Positions 1 to 9,125 are shown, numbered from the stretch's first letter. The stretch: DNA of 64,000 nucleotides from an uncultured Armatimonadota bacterium (GCA_903833215.1 CAILEM010000061.1:1-64000); one strand, 5' to 3'. Notes: generated from the sequence alone by a model not told the origin. Made by a program: numbers and translations.

Positions 1-697
1 GACTCAGCTATTCGCCTAAAACAAAGCACCACAAGCAATGCCGCCCGCCAACCTGCCTGGATGCGGCTCAAACCGCGTTTTGGGCCCAAAAAGGCGACCG
101 AAACCAGTCGAAAAACGACGACAACGGCCGCCTCAAGCCCACATCAAAGCGAAATGAACGAGGTGGGACAAACACGATGGCCAAGACAGAGCAAAACCGA
201 CCGGTCACCATCATTCATGAATAATCCGGGTTAGGCGGCTCACTACAACCTATGCGATTCGCACCACGTCACATACCCCAACTCTATCCCAACGGAGAAG
301 GCGCGGGCGTCCCTACGTGTCATGCTCACGGCCATTCGCGAAGGACTCAATGATCTTGAGGCAATTGAAGAGTGCCTTCTGCGGGCCGTTCGCACAAGAC
401 GGTGAGTCAGAATTCACTCGCAGGGCGGATCGCGCCGGTGCGCAATTTCCATCCACGCCGATTCTAAATCAAAAGGTTTCACAAGAGTGCCGACTCTTTC
501 CGATTGCTTTCTCTCAGAGCCACTCGCGTAATTTGTTGCGGCATTGGTGAGACCCCTCGGCGTTCAGAAATCGGGAAGATCGCCAAACACACTTTCAAGT
601 GTAGCAATGGGATGGCTAAAGAATTCACTGTGTGATGTGCAGTGCTGCAACCGAATGCCCCTTCAATTGAGTCGAGGCATCCGGTGACATTAACTCC
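1..697. other. Left-edge region without an intact gene
   Basis: No convincing complete gene is seen in either strand of the first 697 bases. The only coding-like signal is a possible degraded C-terminal protein tail around 270-405, listed separately. Bases 406-697 hold no supported feature. The end at 698 is the stop of the leftward GH106 gene, so part of this stretch is its 3' flank. I see no clear terminator hairpin there. Confidence 0.5.
270..405 (+). pseudogene. Possible frameshifted remnant of a DUF4091-type protein tail
   Basis: One frame reads LYPNGEGAGVP (from about 279). After a frame change at about 312 another frame reads SLRVMLTAIREGLNDLEAIEE and ends at TGA 403-405. Joined, these resemble the C-terminal signature of DUF4091-containing glycosidase-like proteins: a YPG-x-G-x-VPS-x-R stretch followed by an LR-x-G-(L/I)-x-D helix. 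No single reading frame carries both halves, and upstream frames are full of stops, so this would be a decayed relic. The resemblance is from memory of the family and is short; it may be chance. The neighbouring gene is also a glycosidase. Confidence 0.3.
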
Positions 698-3600
698 TTA
701 GTAGCTGATGGTGACTTTCTTTGCCGCCTGCAAGGTGACGGGGCCGATGAGGCCGGATTCTAGTAGGGGAGCGTCCTTTTCGTAGAACTTCCAAGTCTCG
801 AAGGTGACTCGACCCGTCTTCGGGCGAGGTTTGCCTTGGATGAGCCAGTCGGGCCATTTTAACAGGTGCCCTCCGTTCCATTCCACATCGGCCGGAAGTT
901 GCTCGTCACCAATGATTCGGTTGGGCCACAGATTCGTGACTTTCACTTGAAGTCGATTGACGCCTTTGTGTACGAATGCAGTCACATCCAGCGCGAAAGG
1001 AGGTTTCCACATGACCGCGACTTCTTTACCGTTAATGGTTACCGTGGCGAAGTTCTTCACGTCACCAAGGCTTAGACGAACGGCGTTTCCAGAACTGACA
1101 AACGAAGCGGGAACCGTAATGTCCTTGGTATACGTGGCGCTTCCGGAGAAGTACTTGATGCCAGGAGTCTTATGCTCGGGCCAAGAGATCAACTTATCGA
1201 ATGTGGTCGACGCGGGGGCACCAAGGTTCGGAGGAAAACTCAATTTCCAAGGTCCCGTAACTGTGATCGGCTTGAAGTTATTCACCACCGAGATGTGGTG
1301 CAGTTTGCCCTTGGAATCCAGACCGTCAAACTTTGCCGTCTTCCAGGACGTGACTTCAACTTCATGCTCTGACTTGTGTCTTAGCGTATAAAGCTTTGGT
1401 CCAGTGCCTCCGCCAGGTTCGCTCATGAGTTCGACAGCTTCGTTCTCTGCCGCTTTCTTCTTCATTGGCTTTCCGTTGATTAAGTAGTTCACTTCCAAGT
1501 GCTTGACCACATTCACAACTGGGTCACCAAAGAGCGAATTGTTAGCAGGGATGGCAAGCGCGCCTCCTTGAACCATGGACCTAACCTGATCGGTAACATC
1601 CGCACCGCGGCCATCCTCAGATCCGTAGCGAGCTGATATCACCTTGATGGTCGGCAGTTTCACCCGCGCGGCCGGATTCACAGCGGGTGCCATTGATGCG
1701 AGGTGCACCTTTGAGGCTGGCTTTCGGAAGATAACGAAAACTGATTCTGCCGAATCGAAACTGAGCGGAACCGTTGTTTCATTGGCGGTCTGGTGGTACG
1801 CAGGAGCATCTTCGATGACACCGGTTTCCGGATGCCACAGTTCCGGTGTTCGACCAGATACTCGGAAAGTGCAGGTACCCGAGAACGAGTGGTTCTTCTG
1901 GTTCGAGACGAAATACACGTCGGCACTACCGACCTTTCGGTGCATGTCGACCAGCTTGTTGCTAAAGAACTGGGGGCCGTAGTTGAAATCTCGGTTGACA
2001 TGAAGCACGGCGGTCAGAGCATTACCAATGGCAATGTTTGACATCACGCGTCCCTTGCCAACCTTTCGATTGATGTCTGCCTTGGCATCGCCCGTCCCCC
2101 ATAGCTCGTCGGCAATCTTCTTAACCTCGCTATCGCAGGCGGGGAAGCCTGTCAAGCTTGGCGACTGACTTGGCTTCGGACCATACACGGCGCCGCCAGC
2201 CAAGACCAACTCCTTGACTTTCCTCGCGACATGCGGAGTCATGAACTTAGTGTTTGGAAGGATCAGAAGACTGTAAGACATACCGCTTGGAAGCACGATC
2301 TTGCCGTTCTTCACACTCATCAGCTTTAGTGCGCCCGCATCGCAGCCATCGTAATCGTAGCCAGGCGGCAACTGAGGCTTCATCGCCGCGCCATACGGCA
2401 AGTCGTTTGGAGCGTCTTCGCCATAGAAGTAACAGGCATCGGCCTGGAACGTGCCAGCTTGAAGGAGGTACTGGCACCGAGCCACATACTTCAACCAAGT
2501 AGCCGCTTCTGTCCACCATGTTTGTGTCCGCTCCAAGTGGGTGCCCCATGGACCCATGGTCATGCCGGGTTTCAAATTCTGCCACGGCTGCATCGCGTAC
2601 CGGTGGAAGATGTATCGATTCACGCCGTTGGCAAATGCCAAGTCTCCGAGAGCCTTCATCGTGTATGGCTCTTCACGCCAGCGGCTAGGACCGACATCAC
2701 CGGTGAAGGACTCTGCGCCAATGATCGGCCGACCATAAACGTGACCAACTGAAGCGGCCATTTTGGTCGTTTCCATCGTTCCGCCACCAAGCCAGAACTC
2801 GGCCATAGGAATGTCGGAGCGTGAGCCGGCTTGAATATTGTCGAAGTTGCCGTTTCCGTAGGGCTCGGTCGAGAACATCATTCCGTTCTTGTGAGCAAGG
2901 TCGGCGAGGCCGCTGTAGTAGTTATCGGCATAGAGGTCGGCGATCGTCCTTCGGAGGTCCCACAAGAAGCGCTCGCTCTTCTCTTTGTTGTCGATGGTCT
3001 TGCCGGTGATGACGGGTAAGAAGGGAAGCGGATCATAGCCTCGTCGATTCCGAAAAGCTTCGCGGAATTGCGGACTCCAATTCTGGCTTCCGACTTCGTA
3101 GCTATCGATCAAGACATTGTTGAGGGTTTTCACACCGTTCGGTCCAATGTCGGAGATAACTTTCGCGAGCAGTCCGGACCAGAAGTGATCAAGCGCGGTT
3201 CGACTGAGCTTGTCAACTTCCAGACCTTCGCCTTCGGGTGGGGCTGGATGGTTATGCACTCCCGTTGGCACGTGGCCAACGCGCAAAATCGTCCAATTCC
3301 CGGCGGGAACACTCCAGGTGAGGCGGCCATTTGAATCCAATTTCTTGGTGAGGACTTGCAACTCCGACGCGGGGATTGCCAACCCAGCTGGCTCTGGCGA
3401 TTGGTCAATTTCAATGTGATCGCCTCGTTCAACACCCGTCCGCTGAAGAAAGTCCGCCTGCGGATGACCGGCGATATCGCCTTCACTGCGTGTTGGGTAT
3501 GCGTAAACGGCTATGTCGCGGTAGTACGGCACGAACGAATCGACTCTTGGGGCTTTCGCGGGTGGAAGCACCTCAGAGAACTCCATTGGCCCTTGCACTT

Positions 3601-3997
3601 TCTTCTCGGACCAGGCGATGACTTGCATCGCGTCTTCTGGTTTCACCCACGGTGCACCACTGCTCGACCAGCCGGCGCTGTTGTGGATGCATAGTTCGAT
3701 CCCCAGCCGAGCAGCCTCTTTGACCGCGTGCGCCGTCATTTCTCGCCAGAGCTTGCTGCCGTATTTGGCGGGTCCTGGGGGAATGTCTTGCGAGACAGTG
3801 AACATCTGGGCTCCGCCGATTCCGACCTGCTTCATTGCTTCGAGGTCGGCTGTGATGCCGGATTTGGTCACGTTTCCGTCCATCCAATGCCACCATGTAT
3901 GGGGCCGAACGGAGGGTGGCGGATTCTGGAACCCGGCAGCGAGTGGGTCTGACTTGGCAGTACCCGTTGAAACCAAGAGAATGAGTGCCGTTAACAT
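698..3997 (-). CDS. Secreted GH106-type alpha-L-rhamnosidase-like glycoside hydrolase
   Basis: Large exported glycosidase (1099 aa) expected to remove alpha-L-rhamnose from plant or microbial polysaccharides. The N terminus is a short signal peptide (MLTALILLVSTGTAKS). Residues 35-66 carry the family hallmark WWHWMDGNVTKSGI followed by DLEAMKQVGIGGAQMF, typical of GH106 proteins. Further conserved-looking acidic stretches include FSTEPYGNGNF and IIGAESFTGD. The C-terminal 180 residues look like a beta-sandwich, galactose-binding-like module. The start at 3997 is chosen over an in-frame ATG at 4033 because AGGAG lies 7 bases upstream and the signal peptide then begins directly. Length suits GH106. 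The divergent gene at 4086 starts only 89 bases away. Specificity for rhamnose is family inference. Confidence 0.85.
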   Translation of the reverse strand: MLTALILLVSTGTAKSDPLAAGFQNPPPSVRPHTWWHWMDGNVTKSGITADLEAMKQVGIGGAQMFTVSQDIPPGPAKYGSKLWREMTAHAVKEAARLGIELCIHNSAGWSSSGAPWVKPEDAMQVIAWSEKKVQGPMEFSEVLPPAKAPRVDSFVPYYRDIAVYAYPTRSEGDIAGHPQADFLQRTGVERGDHIEIDQSPEPAGLAIPASELQVLTKKLDSNGRLTWSVPAGNWTILRVGHVPTGVHNHPAPPEGEGLEVDKLSRTALDHFWSGLLAKVISDIGPNGVKTLNNVLIDSYEVGSQNWSPQFREAFRNRRGYDPLPFLPVITGKTIDNKEKSERFLWDLRRTIADLYADNYYSGLADLAHKNGMMFSTEPYGNGNFDNIQAGSRSDIPMAEFWLGGGTMETTKMAASVGHVYGRPIIGAESFTGDVGPSRWREEPYTMKALGDLAFANGVNRYIFHRYAMQPWQNLKPGMTMGPWGTHLERTQTWWTEAATWLKYVARCQYLLQAGTFQADACYFYGEDAPNDLPYGAAMKPQLPPGYDYDGCDAGALKLMSVKNGKIVLPSGMSYSLLILPNTKFMTPHVARKVKELVLAGGAVYGPKPSQSPSLTGFPACDSEVKKIADELWGTGDAKADINRKVGKGRVMSNIAIGNALTAVLHVNRDFNYGPQFFSNKLVDMHRKVGSADVYFVSNQKNHSFSGTCTFRVSGRTPELWHPETGVIEDAPAYHQTANETTVPLSFDSAESVFVIFRKPASKVHLASMAPAVNPAARVKLPTIKVISARYGSEDGRGADVTDQVRSMVQGGALAIPANNSLFGDPVVNVVKHLEVNYLINGKPMKKKAAENEAVELMSEPGGGTGPKLYTLRHKSEHEVEVTSWKTAKFDGLDSKGKLHHISVVNNFKPITVTGPWKLSFPPNLGAPASTTFDKLISWPEHKTPGIKYFSGSATYTKDITVPASFVSSGNAVRLSLGDVKNFATVTINGKEVAVMWKPPFALDVTAFVHKGVNRLQVKVTNLWPNRIIGDEQLPADVEWNGGHLLKWPDWLIQGKPRPKTGRVTFETWKFYEKDAPLLESGLIGPVTLQAAKKVTISY

Positions 3998-4085
3998 AAT
4001 GCGCTCCTGAGCGTGCGGACATTTTAGGCACATTGGGACTCTAATTCGCCCGCACTTTTGACGTTCTCGAGCCCGTCATTGCGAC

Positions 4086-6068
4086 ATGCTCTTGTTTGTT
4101 TCCTGGCTTTTGCACACAGCGCAAGCAAACACCCTCACCGTTTCCTTTCCGCCCACTCCGGCACCAAAAGCGGTCGCGATGTTGGGAAAGTTGTCGGGGC
4201 TGAAGTTGGCGGTTGCACCAGTACTTGCAGATGAAGTTGTATTGGCCAGGTTGAAGGATGCAGACGTTGATGTGGCCCTCTCGCACCTTGCCGAAGCACT
4301 TTGCGCAAAGTGGGACCGCTCCAAGGACGGCACTCTATGGCTCAACCCAAACCCCAAGGCTAAGCAGGCTCTCGATGACGCTGAAGCCTCCGAGGCGAAC
4401 GGCCATCTCCAAAATTCGTTGAAATACCTCAAAAAGCGACTTGCCGAGCAGCCGCCAGAGCTTGATCAAAAGCAGGTAACGGCATTCCAGAAGAGGAATG
4501 CTGCCGAAATTGAAAGGCGCAAACTTGCGGAGGCCAAGCAGGACTACGACCACATGTTTACGGAGTCCTCTGTGACCGAGGAGGCACCTGGATGGCGTGC
4601 CTTGGCTCAGATTTTGCTGCAACTTGATTCGCGAGATCTCCTGGCGATGCCAAATGATTCTAGAGAGGTCTTGGCGGAGAACCCGACTTCGATGCAACAC
4701 CCATTCTCCCAAGACGCCCAGCACGTTTTGGCCCAGTACCGACGTGAGCTAAGTCTGCTCGACCCCAGCGCCACTCCTACACGCATCATGGTGGTGCTGA
4801 AAAAATGGGAGCACGGCAGCGCATTGAACACAACCCTGACGACAACGGACCACAACGGCAAGACCATCGACAGCGCCTTTGTCCGCATGAACGACGATTC
4901 GGAACGCCTCAAGATTCCGTTCTCCACCCGATCCCGGATCGACCCCAAGCCCAATGAGGCACCACTCACGTATCCGCGAGATACTGACGAAGCTCGCATC
5001 GCGCTCTCGAATAGCTACAAGGGAAAGGATCGTTTGGCGATTCTCAGTGCATGGAGATCCAAATTGATGGATCCGGTGCGGTATGAGCCGACACAGTGGC
5101 ACGATGGGCAAGATCTCGTGTTGGCAGCAGAAGCAACGGATAAGCAGCTCATTGGTACGATCAACGACCTCGTGTCCGCGACCTATTTCGAGGCGAAGAA
5201 GATCACCCCCAGCCAACTATTAGCAAAGAACGCGGCGAATTTTCTTCCAACCCAAGATGGCTGGCTTGTAGTGCGGAGTGGAGAAAGACTCGAACGATCC
5301 TCTCGATCGAAGGGAAAGGCCCTGCTGGCAAAATGTGTTCGGGCCGGCGGTATTGGTGTTGATGACGCAGCAACATGGGTGGCAGCTTCTCACGATCGAT
5401 GGCCATTTACCTGCTGGCTAGGTGACTATCTGCATGTTCTGTTTTCAGGGAGTGGACCCTACAGCGCGCTGTCGACGACGATGGACGACGTCTCGCTGCG
5501 ATTCTGGGCAAGTTTGAATGCTGCAACGCATGAGGCTTTGCGACGTGGCGCAACCGTGGATCTAGGCAAGTTAAGTTCTAGTTCCCAGACTCAGATCTAC
5601 CGAATCGTCTATTGGTTTGAGGGGTTAGATGAGTCAAAGATGGATGTCACCGATCGACTGCCAAATAGCATTTCCGACGGCACGTTGACGATGACAGTGA
5701 AGGAAATTCCAGTGTTCTATGGTTGGTCGGCCATCAACGGTCCGCCACCGTCTCCTGCGCCAATGGATGCCGCAACATTCGGAAAATTCTTGGCGAAGGG
5801 GAACACTTGGAATGAGATTCCGGCAGGAGTCTATCGTCAATACGATCAGTTTAAGGTCGGGCTCAATCGAGCCTATGAGTTGCACTTCCTCTTCAACCCG
5901 GGATCCGTTCCGATGACCATTCGCCTCACCGAAACACTGTTCGTCACCGGCACCTCAGCCATCTCGCAGCTTCCGCCAGAGATCACCAAGTCAGTAGAAA
6001 CCGCCCGCCTCGCCGCCCTCGCTCAACCGGTCGAAAAACAAGACAAACTGGTCATCCCGCCGAGATGA
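4086..6068 (+). CDS. Secreted STN-like domain protein, family of unknown function
   Basis: Predicted exported protein of 660 aa with signal peptide (residues 1-14, cleavage near AQA-N). Residues 16-95 resemble a secretin/TonB short N-terminal (STN) module: a beta-strand with LTVSFPPTPAPKAVAMLGKL, then a strand-helix with DVALSHLAEAL, then TLWLNPN. A helical, charged stretch follows (about 95-150), then a long region with no recognised domain. It is paralogous to the protein at 46239-48341: same N-terminal architecture (xPAPKxVxxLGKxxG), similar mid-protein plan and a similar Pro-rich C-terminal end. The function is unknown. A structural or peptidoglycan/outer-membrane associated role is only a guess from the STN fold. 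Confidence 0.7.
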   Translation: MLLFVSWLLHTAQANTLTVSFPPTPAPKAVAMLGKLSGLKLAVAPVLADEVVLARLKDADVDVALSHLAEALCAKWDRSKDGTLWLNPNPKAKQALDDAEASEANGHLQNSLKYLKKRLAEQPPELDQKQVTAFQKRNAAEIERRKLAEAKQDYDHMFTESSVTEEAPGWRALAQILLQLDSRDLLAMPNDSREVLAENPTSMQHPFSQDAQHVLAQYRRELSLLDPSATPTRIMVVLKKWEHGSALNTTLTTTDHNGKTIDSAFVRMNDDSERLKIPFSTRSRIDPKPNEAPLTYPRDTDEARIALSNSYKGKDRLAILSAWRSKLMDPVRYEPTQWHDGQDLVLAAEATDKQLIGTINDLVSATYFEAKKITPSQLLAKNAANFLPTQDGWLVVRSGERLERSSRSKGKALLAKCVRAGGIGVDDAATWVAASHDRWPFTCWLGDYLHVLFSGSGPYSALSTTMDDVSLRFWASLNAATHEALRRGATVDLGKLSSSSQTQIYRIVYWFEGLDESKMDVTDRLPNSISDGTLTMTVKEIPVFYGWSAINGPPPSPAPMDAATFGKFLAKGNTWNEIPAGVYRQYDQFKVGLNRAYELHFLFNPGSVPMTIRLTETLFVTGTSAISQLPPEITKSVETARLAALAQPVEKQDKLVIPPR

Positions 6069-6082
6069 CAATCGAAGTCCAC

Positions 6083-6190
6083 GAGGGTTGCACCCTTCGC
6101 GATGATAGAACGCACGTTTGGTGCTCCGAAATTGGGGCTGTTCGCAAACTCCTAGGGCGTTGCCCTTAGCTATTATGTGCCGCACCCTTG
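6083..6190. repeat. REP-like palindromic repeat element
   Basis: Two short G+C-rich palindromes lie in one intergenic unit: GAGGGTTGCACCCTTC at 6083-6098 and CTAGGGCGTTGCCCTTAG at 6152-6169, followed by TATTATGTGCCGCACCC. This style of paired palindromes, with a spacer containing GCGTTGCCC, is what I associate with dispersed extragenic repeats in Planctomycetes- and Armatimonadota-like genomes. A related but not identical unit is at 62662-62751. Copy number in the genome cannot be seen from one window. Confidence 0.45.
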
Positions 6191-6194
6191 ATGC

Positions 6195-6630
6195 TTCCGG
6201 ATACGTTGAGGCAGGCGCAAAACAACCCTGCCGACGAGCACCCGCTGGGTTCCGGGAAAGGAAAGTCCAATTCGTCTCCCTCCTTCGCCGAGCTTCGGCG
6301 GACAGGCCCCCCGAGGTCCATAACCGTCGCCGTTCGCTCGTCGCTGGGTATTCAGCACGATCCTGTCTGAGCGCGAAGGCGCGAGTTGATCGTGCGCCCA
6401 GCGATGACGAACGATTAAGCGACGGTTCGGGACATCGGGGAGAGACAGCACCAAGCGGTGTGAGCGTCCAAACCAGATATCGAATAAATCAAAACTCAGG
6501 AACAACCAGGAGCCTATTGGGGGACAACCGAAAATGAGAGCGTGAGCCTGGGAGGTCGCCGCAGAACCATGGCACCGTGGCCGAAGGAGATGAATCGAGG
6601 CTCGATTTCTAGGAAGACCACCACAAACGA
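6195..6630 (+). ncRNA. Strongly folded non-coding stretch, candidate structured RNA
   Basis: About 435 bases without a plausible protein fold into nested helices. AACCGTCGC (6322-6330) pairs with GCGACGGTT (6419-6427), the 6332-6348 strand pairs with 6397-6412 (core GTCGCTGGG), and GCACGATC pairs with GATCGTGC (6355-6362/6388-6395). Smaller hairpins include GGCAGG/CCTGCC, GCACC/GGTGT, CCATG/CGTGG and AATCGA/TCGATT. The sequence GGAAAGTCC at 6260-6268 matches conserved region I of bacterial RNase P RNA, and GATGAAT occurs near the 3' end, as in that RNA. However, the obligatory 3' P4 strand (ACAGAA..GGCTTA) is not recognisable, so I do not call rnpB. Strand is assigned from these motifs and is uncertain. 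Confidence 0.4.
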
Positions 6631-6642
6631 CTACAATAGAGG

Positions 6643-7158
6643 GTGGCCAAACCTATAAAGAATATAACTCCCGCAGATCGCTTCGAGCGCTGGAAGAAAC
6701 TTTGGGGAACTCCACGCTTGATGGATGACAGTGCGGCCGAACTCGCGTTCGAAGAATTTCAGGAAGGCTTTCTTCCTGGCCACATGCGAAAGCTGTTCCT
6801 CAAGTCCTTTGGCGTCCCAAAGGCCAAGTTCGGAAACCGGTTTTTCACCGAAGACGCCCAATACCGCAACTGGGACACCAAGCTGTTCTCGCTGGCGGGT
6901 GAGGGACCGAATGTCGAGACCATCGTCATCTACGGTTCCCCCGACAAGATCGAGGCCCACCTCCTGAAGGGAGAACGACGTCGATCACTCCGCGATATCG
7001 TCCTGGACGATTGGCAGGCAGCATGTGCGATCGTCCGAGCCGGACCGACCACGATCTTCGTGTTCATCGAACCCAAGATGCGAGGGTGCATCGCCCGAGT
7101 CGTACGTGGCGAAGGCGAAGAAGACCCCGAGTTAGTGGAAGCGGAGATGGAAAACTAA
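6643..7158 (+). CDS. Conserved-looking hypothetical protein (171 aa)
   Basis: Soluble protein of 171 aa that I do not recognise. It has no signal peptide or membrane segment. The N-terminal half is helical (PADRFERWKKLWGTPRLMDD). The middle alternates strands and helices (VETIVIYGSPDKIEAHLL), and the C-terminal half contains ACAIVRAGPTTIFVFIEPK followed by an acidic tail. The start is GTG at 6643. A TACAAT hexamer at 6632-6637, five bases upstream, suggests a nearly leaderless transcript, and no Shine-Dalgarno sequence is present. It is followed by a strong bidirectional terminator at 7157-7192. A DNA- or RNA-binding role is not supported by anything specific. Confidence 0.7.
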   Translation: MAKPIKNITPADRFERWKKLWGTPRLMDDSAAELAFEEFQEGFLPGHMRKLFLKSFGVPKAKFGNRFFTEDAQYRNWDTKLFSLAGEGPNVETIVIYGSPDKIEAHLLKGERRRSLRDIVLDDWQAACAIVRAGPTTIFVFIEPKMRGCIARVVRGEGEEDPELVEAEMEN

Positions 7159-7192
7159 AAAAGGGGCCGTCTGTAACAGACGGCCCCTTTTT
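7157..7192. terminator. Bidirectional intrinsic terminator
   Basis: A perfect hairpin with A-tract and T-tract: AAAAAGGGGCCGTCTG, loop TAA, then its complement ending in TTTTT. It sits between two convergent genes (stops at 7158 and 7205), so it can end transcription from both sides. Confidence 0.92.
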
Positions 7193-7204
7193 GCGCTGTA
7201 AAGA

Positions 7205-8308
7205 CTAAACCTGTTCGAAGGTCGTTGTCAGAGCTTGAGCGGTGCCGGTTTCGCTCGATCTTAGGGCTGCTTCGATGATCTCGATAACGTGAGCAGCATG
7301 CTCCGCCGTCGCGATTGGTGTGGCGTTATCGTCGTGAATCCAATCCACGAGCTGCATCATGTCTTCGAACACGTGGTTCTCTTCCATGGTTGCGTGAACG
7401 CCAGTCACGTGAGGTCCCATCTCATGAACGCCCTCTGGAAGCACGATTTGCTCATCATTGTGCTTGGTGCCAATGATCTTGCCCTTTGTGCCGAAGAAGC
7501 TCGGGCCCCAACCTTCGGCAAGGCCACCCGTGAACGTTCCGTAGACGAACGAGAAGACGTTGTTACCGAAGTCGAGCACCATCAAGGTGTTATCCTCGGC
7601 GTCGCACTCGTATGTTTCGCCTTTGAATTCACGCGACTTGACGGCATTGGCCGACATCGCGGTGACTCTCTTGGCTGCGCCTAGCACGCCGGTGAGAGAG
7701 TGAAGTCCATATACGGTCATATCGTAGAGTGGACCGCCGCCCGGCTTGCGCCAGTACCATGCGGGATTGATGTTCGTGAGGACGTCGGTGCCTTGGCGAA
7801 GACCCTCGTGCTCGTGGTAGCTGCCGAATGCAGCTCCTGTGACCGCCCATGCCAACTGCCCGAGCTCACCTTCCTGGATGCGGCGGCGTACCTCGCGCAT
7901 GCCAGGTTTTGTCATCTGGCCAGGAGAGGAAACGATTTTGACGCCAGCTTTGTTTGCTTTCGCTATGAGATCAAGGGACTCCGCGGCAGTAACCGTCATG
8001 GTCTTGTTGAAGTGGATGTGCTTCCCAGCATCGATCGCCTTCAAGCCTTGTTCGTAATGCAGACTGATGGGTGAGCAGATCGTGACGAGATCTACCGATT
8101 TGTCTTCGAGAAGCGCGTCGTACGACTCATAGTGAGTGCCGACTCCGAACTTGGAAGCGGCGGCCTCAGCTCGTCCTGGAACTGGATCGCAAACCGACGC
8201 CAAAACGACTCGATCTTGAACGTCCGTGCAAGAGAAGTGCTGAAGAGCGGCTCGAATACCAATGCTTCCGGCGCCAACGACGCCCATTCCTAATGGTTTG
8301 ATTGACAT
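7205..8308 (-). CDS. Gfo/Idh/MocA family NAD(P)-dependent oxidoreductase
   Basis: Cytosolic sugar or cyclitol dehydrogenase-like enzyme, 367 aa, normal for the family. Residues 5-35 form the Rossmann nucleotide-binding start (GMGVVGAGSIG). Residues 85-105 contain the region that in most members is an EKP motif, but here the sequence is HFNKTMTVTAAE, so the usual Glu-Lys-Pro is Asn-Lys-Thr. The lysine is kept. The C-terminal GFO/IDH/MocA domain follows (GGGPLYDMTVYGLHSLTGVLG). It lies 7 bases after the SDR gene 8316-9077 and is probably co-transcribed with it. AGGAG lies about 13 bases upstream of the start. The substrate is unknown; the SDR partner suggests a two-step carbohydrate oxidation. 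Confidence 0.85.
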   Translation of the reverse strand: MSIKPLGMGVVGAGSIGIRAALQHFSCTDVQDRVVLASVCDPVPGRAEAAASKFGVGTHYESYDALLEDKSVDLVTICSPISLHYEQGLKAIDAGKHIHFNKTMTVTAAESLDLIAKANKAGVKIVSSPGQMTKPGMREVRRRIQEGELGQLAWAVTGAAFGSYHEHEGLRQGTDVLTNINPAWYWRKPGGGPLYDMTVYGLHSLTGVLGAAKRVTAMSANAVKSREFKGETYECDAEDNTLMVLDFGNNVFSFVYGTFTGGLAEGWGPSFFGTKGKIIGTKHNDEQIVLPEGVHEMGPHVTGVHATMEENHVFEDMMQLVDWIHDDNATPIATAEHAAHVIEIIEAALRSSETGTAQALTTTFEQV

Positions 8309-8315
8309 GAAGAAT

Positions 8316-9077
8316 TTATGCTCCTATTTGGGTTACACGCCCGCCCGTAACCGGTAGGTAAGCACCTGTAACGTATCCGGCGAGATCGCTCATAAAGAAA
8401 GCACAGGCGTTACCGATTTCTCGTGCAGACCCGTGCTTTCGAAGTGGAAGAGAGTTGCCGAAGTTCATCGAACCTTCGGAGGCTACGTCGACATTTTCCG
8501 TCACCATCCAGCCGGGAGCGACCATGTTGACGGTGATGCCATCGGGACCCAACTCGTTTGCCAAGGCCCGCGAGATGCCAACCATCGCGCCCTTGCCACC
8601 AAGATAGGCCGACCAGCTTCCCGAGCCCATATTCCATAACTCGGTGACGACGTTTACGATGCGTCCGCCGCCATTTGCCTGCATGGATGGCCGAACGGCG
8701 CGGATGGTGTTGACGGTTGCGATGGCCCCGAAATCCAACATATTCTGGAAATCGGAATCTTCAAGATCGCTTAAGTCGCCATGCTGCCGACCAGAGATCG
8801 CGTTGTTGATGAGGCCATCAATCTTGCCAAACTCCTTGAGGGTTTGCGCGACCATGGCTTCAACTTCCGCCCGTTGACGAACGTCGGCCTGGATCGCAAG
8901 TGATCGAACACCGAGTAGAGATACTTCTTCCGCGACCGATTCCGCTTGGGTTTTTGAGTGAGCGTAATTGATCACGACCGAGCAGCCCTGACTCGCAAGG
9001 ACCCGGCAAATATCTGCCCCAATCCCTCGTGCACCGCCCGTAACGATTGCGACTTTGCCTTCCAACAGTCTATCCAC
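8316..9077 (-). CDS. Short-chain dehydrogenase/reductase (FabG-like)
   Basis: Cytosolic SDR of 253 aa. Cofactor motif TGGARGIG (13-20), structural NNA (91-93), and catalytic Tyr158 and Lys162 in SAYLGGK. The usual catalytic Ser region reads VVTELW, so a Thr may replace Ser. The C-terminal MVAPGWMVT and PVTGGRVTQ fit the family. It starts with GTG at 9077. TAAACT is six bases upstream and there is no Shine-Dalgarno sequence, so the mRNA is probably leaderless. It is the first gene of an operon with the Gfo/Idh/MocA gene downstream (7-base gap). It could be a 3-oxoacyl-ACP reductase, but the partner favours a sugar or polyol substrate. Confidence 0.88.
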   Translation of the reverse strand: MDRLLEGKVAIVTGGARGIGADICRVLASQGCSVVINYAHSKTQAESVAEEVSLLGVRSLAIQADVRQRAEVEAMVAQTLKEFGKIDGLINNAISGRQHGDLSDLEDSDFQNMLDFGAIATVNTIRAVRPSMQANGGGRIVNVVTELWNMGSGSWSAYLGGKGAMVGISRALANELGPDGITVNMVAPGWMVTENVDVASEGSMNFGNSLPLRKHGSAREIGNACAFFMSDLAGYVTGAYLPVTGGRVTQIGA

Positions 9078-9083
9078 GGCGGA

Positions 9084-9089
9084 AGTTTA
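9084..9089 (-). promoter_or_regulatory. -10 box of leaderless SDR operon
   Basis: TAAACT on the minus strand, six bases before the GTG start at 9077, without a ribosome-binding site. It is back to back with the +strand -10 at 9126. Confidence 0.5.
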
Positions 9090-9125
9090 GCGGATGGCCA
9101 CCGTCAATTGCGTTACAACCAGATG

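Noticed and set aside
317-550. 77-codon open frame on the plus strand
   Set aside because: No Shine-Dalgarno or -10 box, biased composition and no recognisable pattern. The better signal here is in a different, broken frame.
957-1391. 144-codon frame opposite the GH106 gene
   Set aside because: Antisense to a clear family member. Long antisense frames are common in this codon usage.
6195-6630. rnpB (RNase P RNA) as a firm call
   Set aside because: The GGAAAGTCC and GATGAAT motifs are suggestive, but the conserved ACAGAA..GGCTTA strand and the P4 pairing are not found, and the TACAAT at its 3' edge is better explained as the promoter of the 6643 gene.
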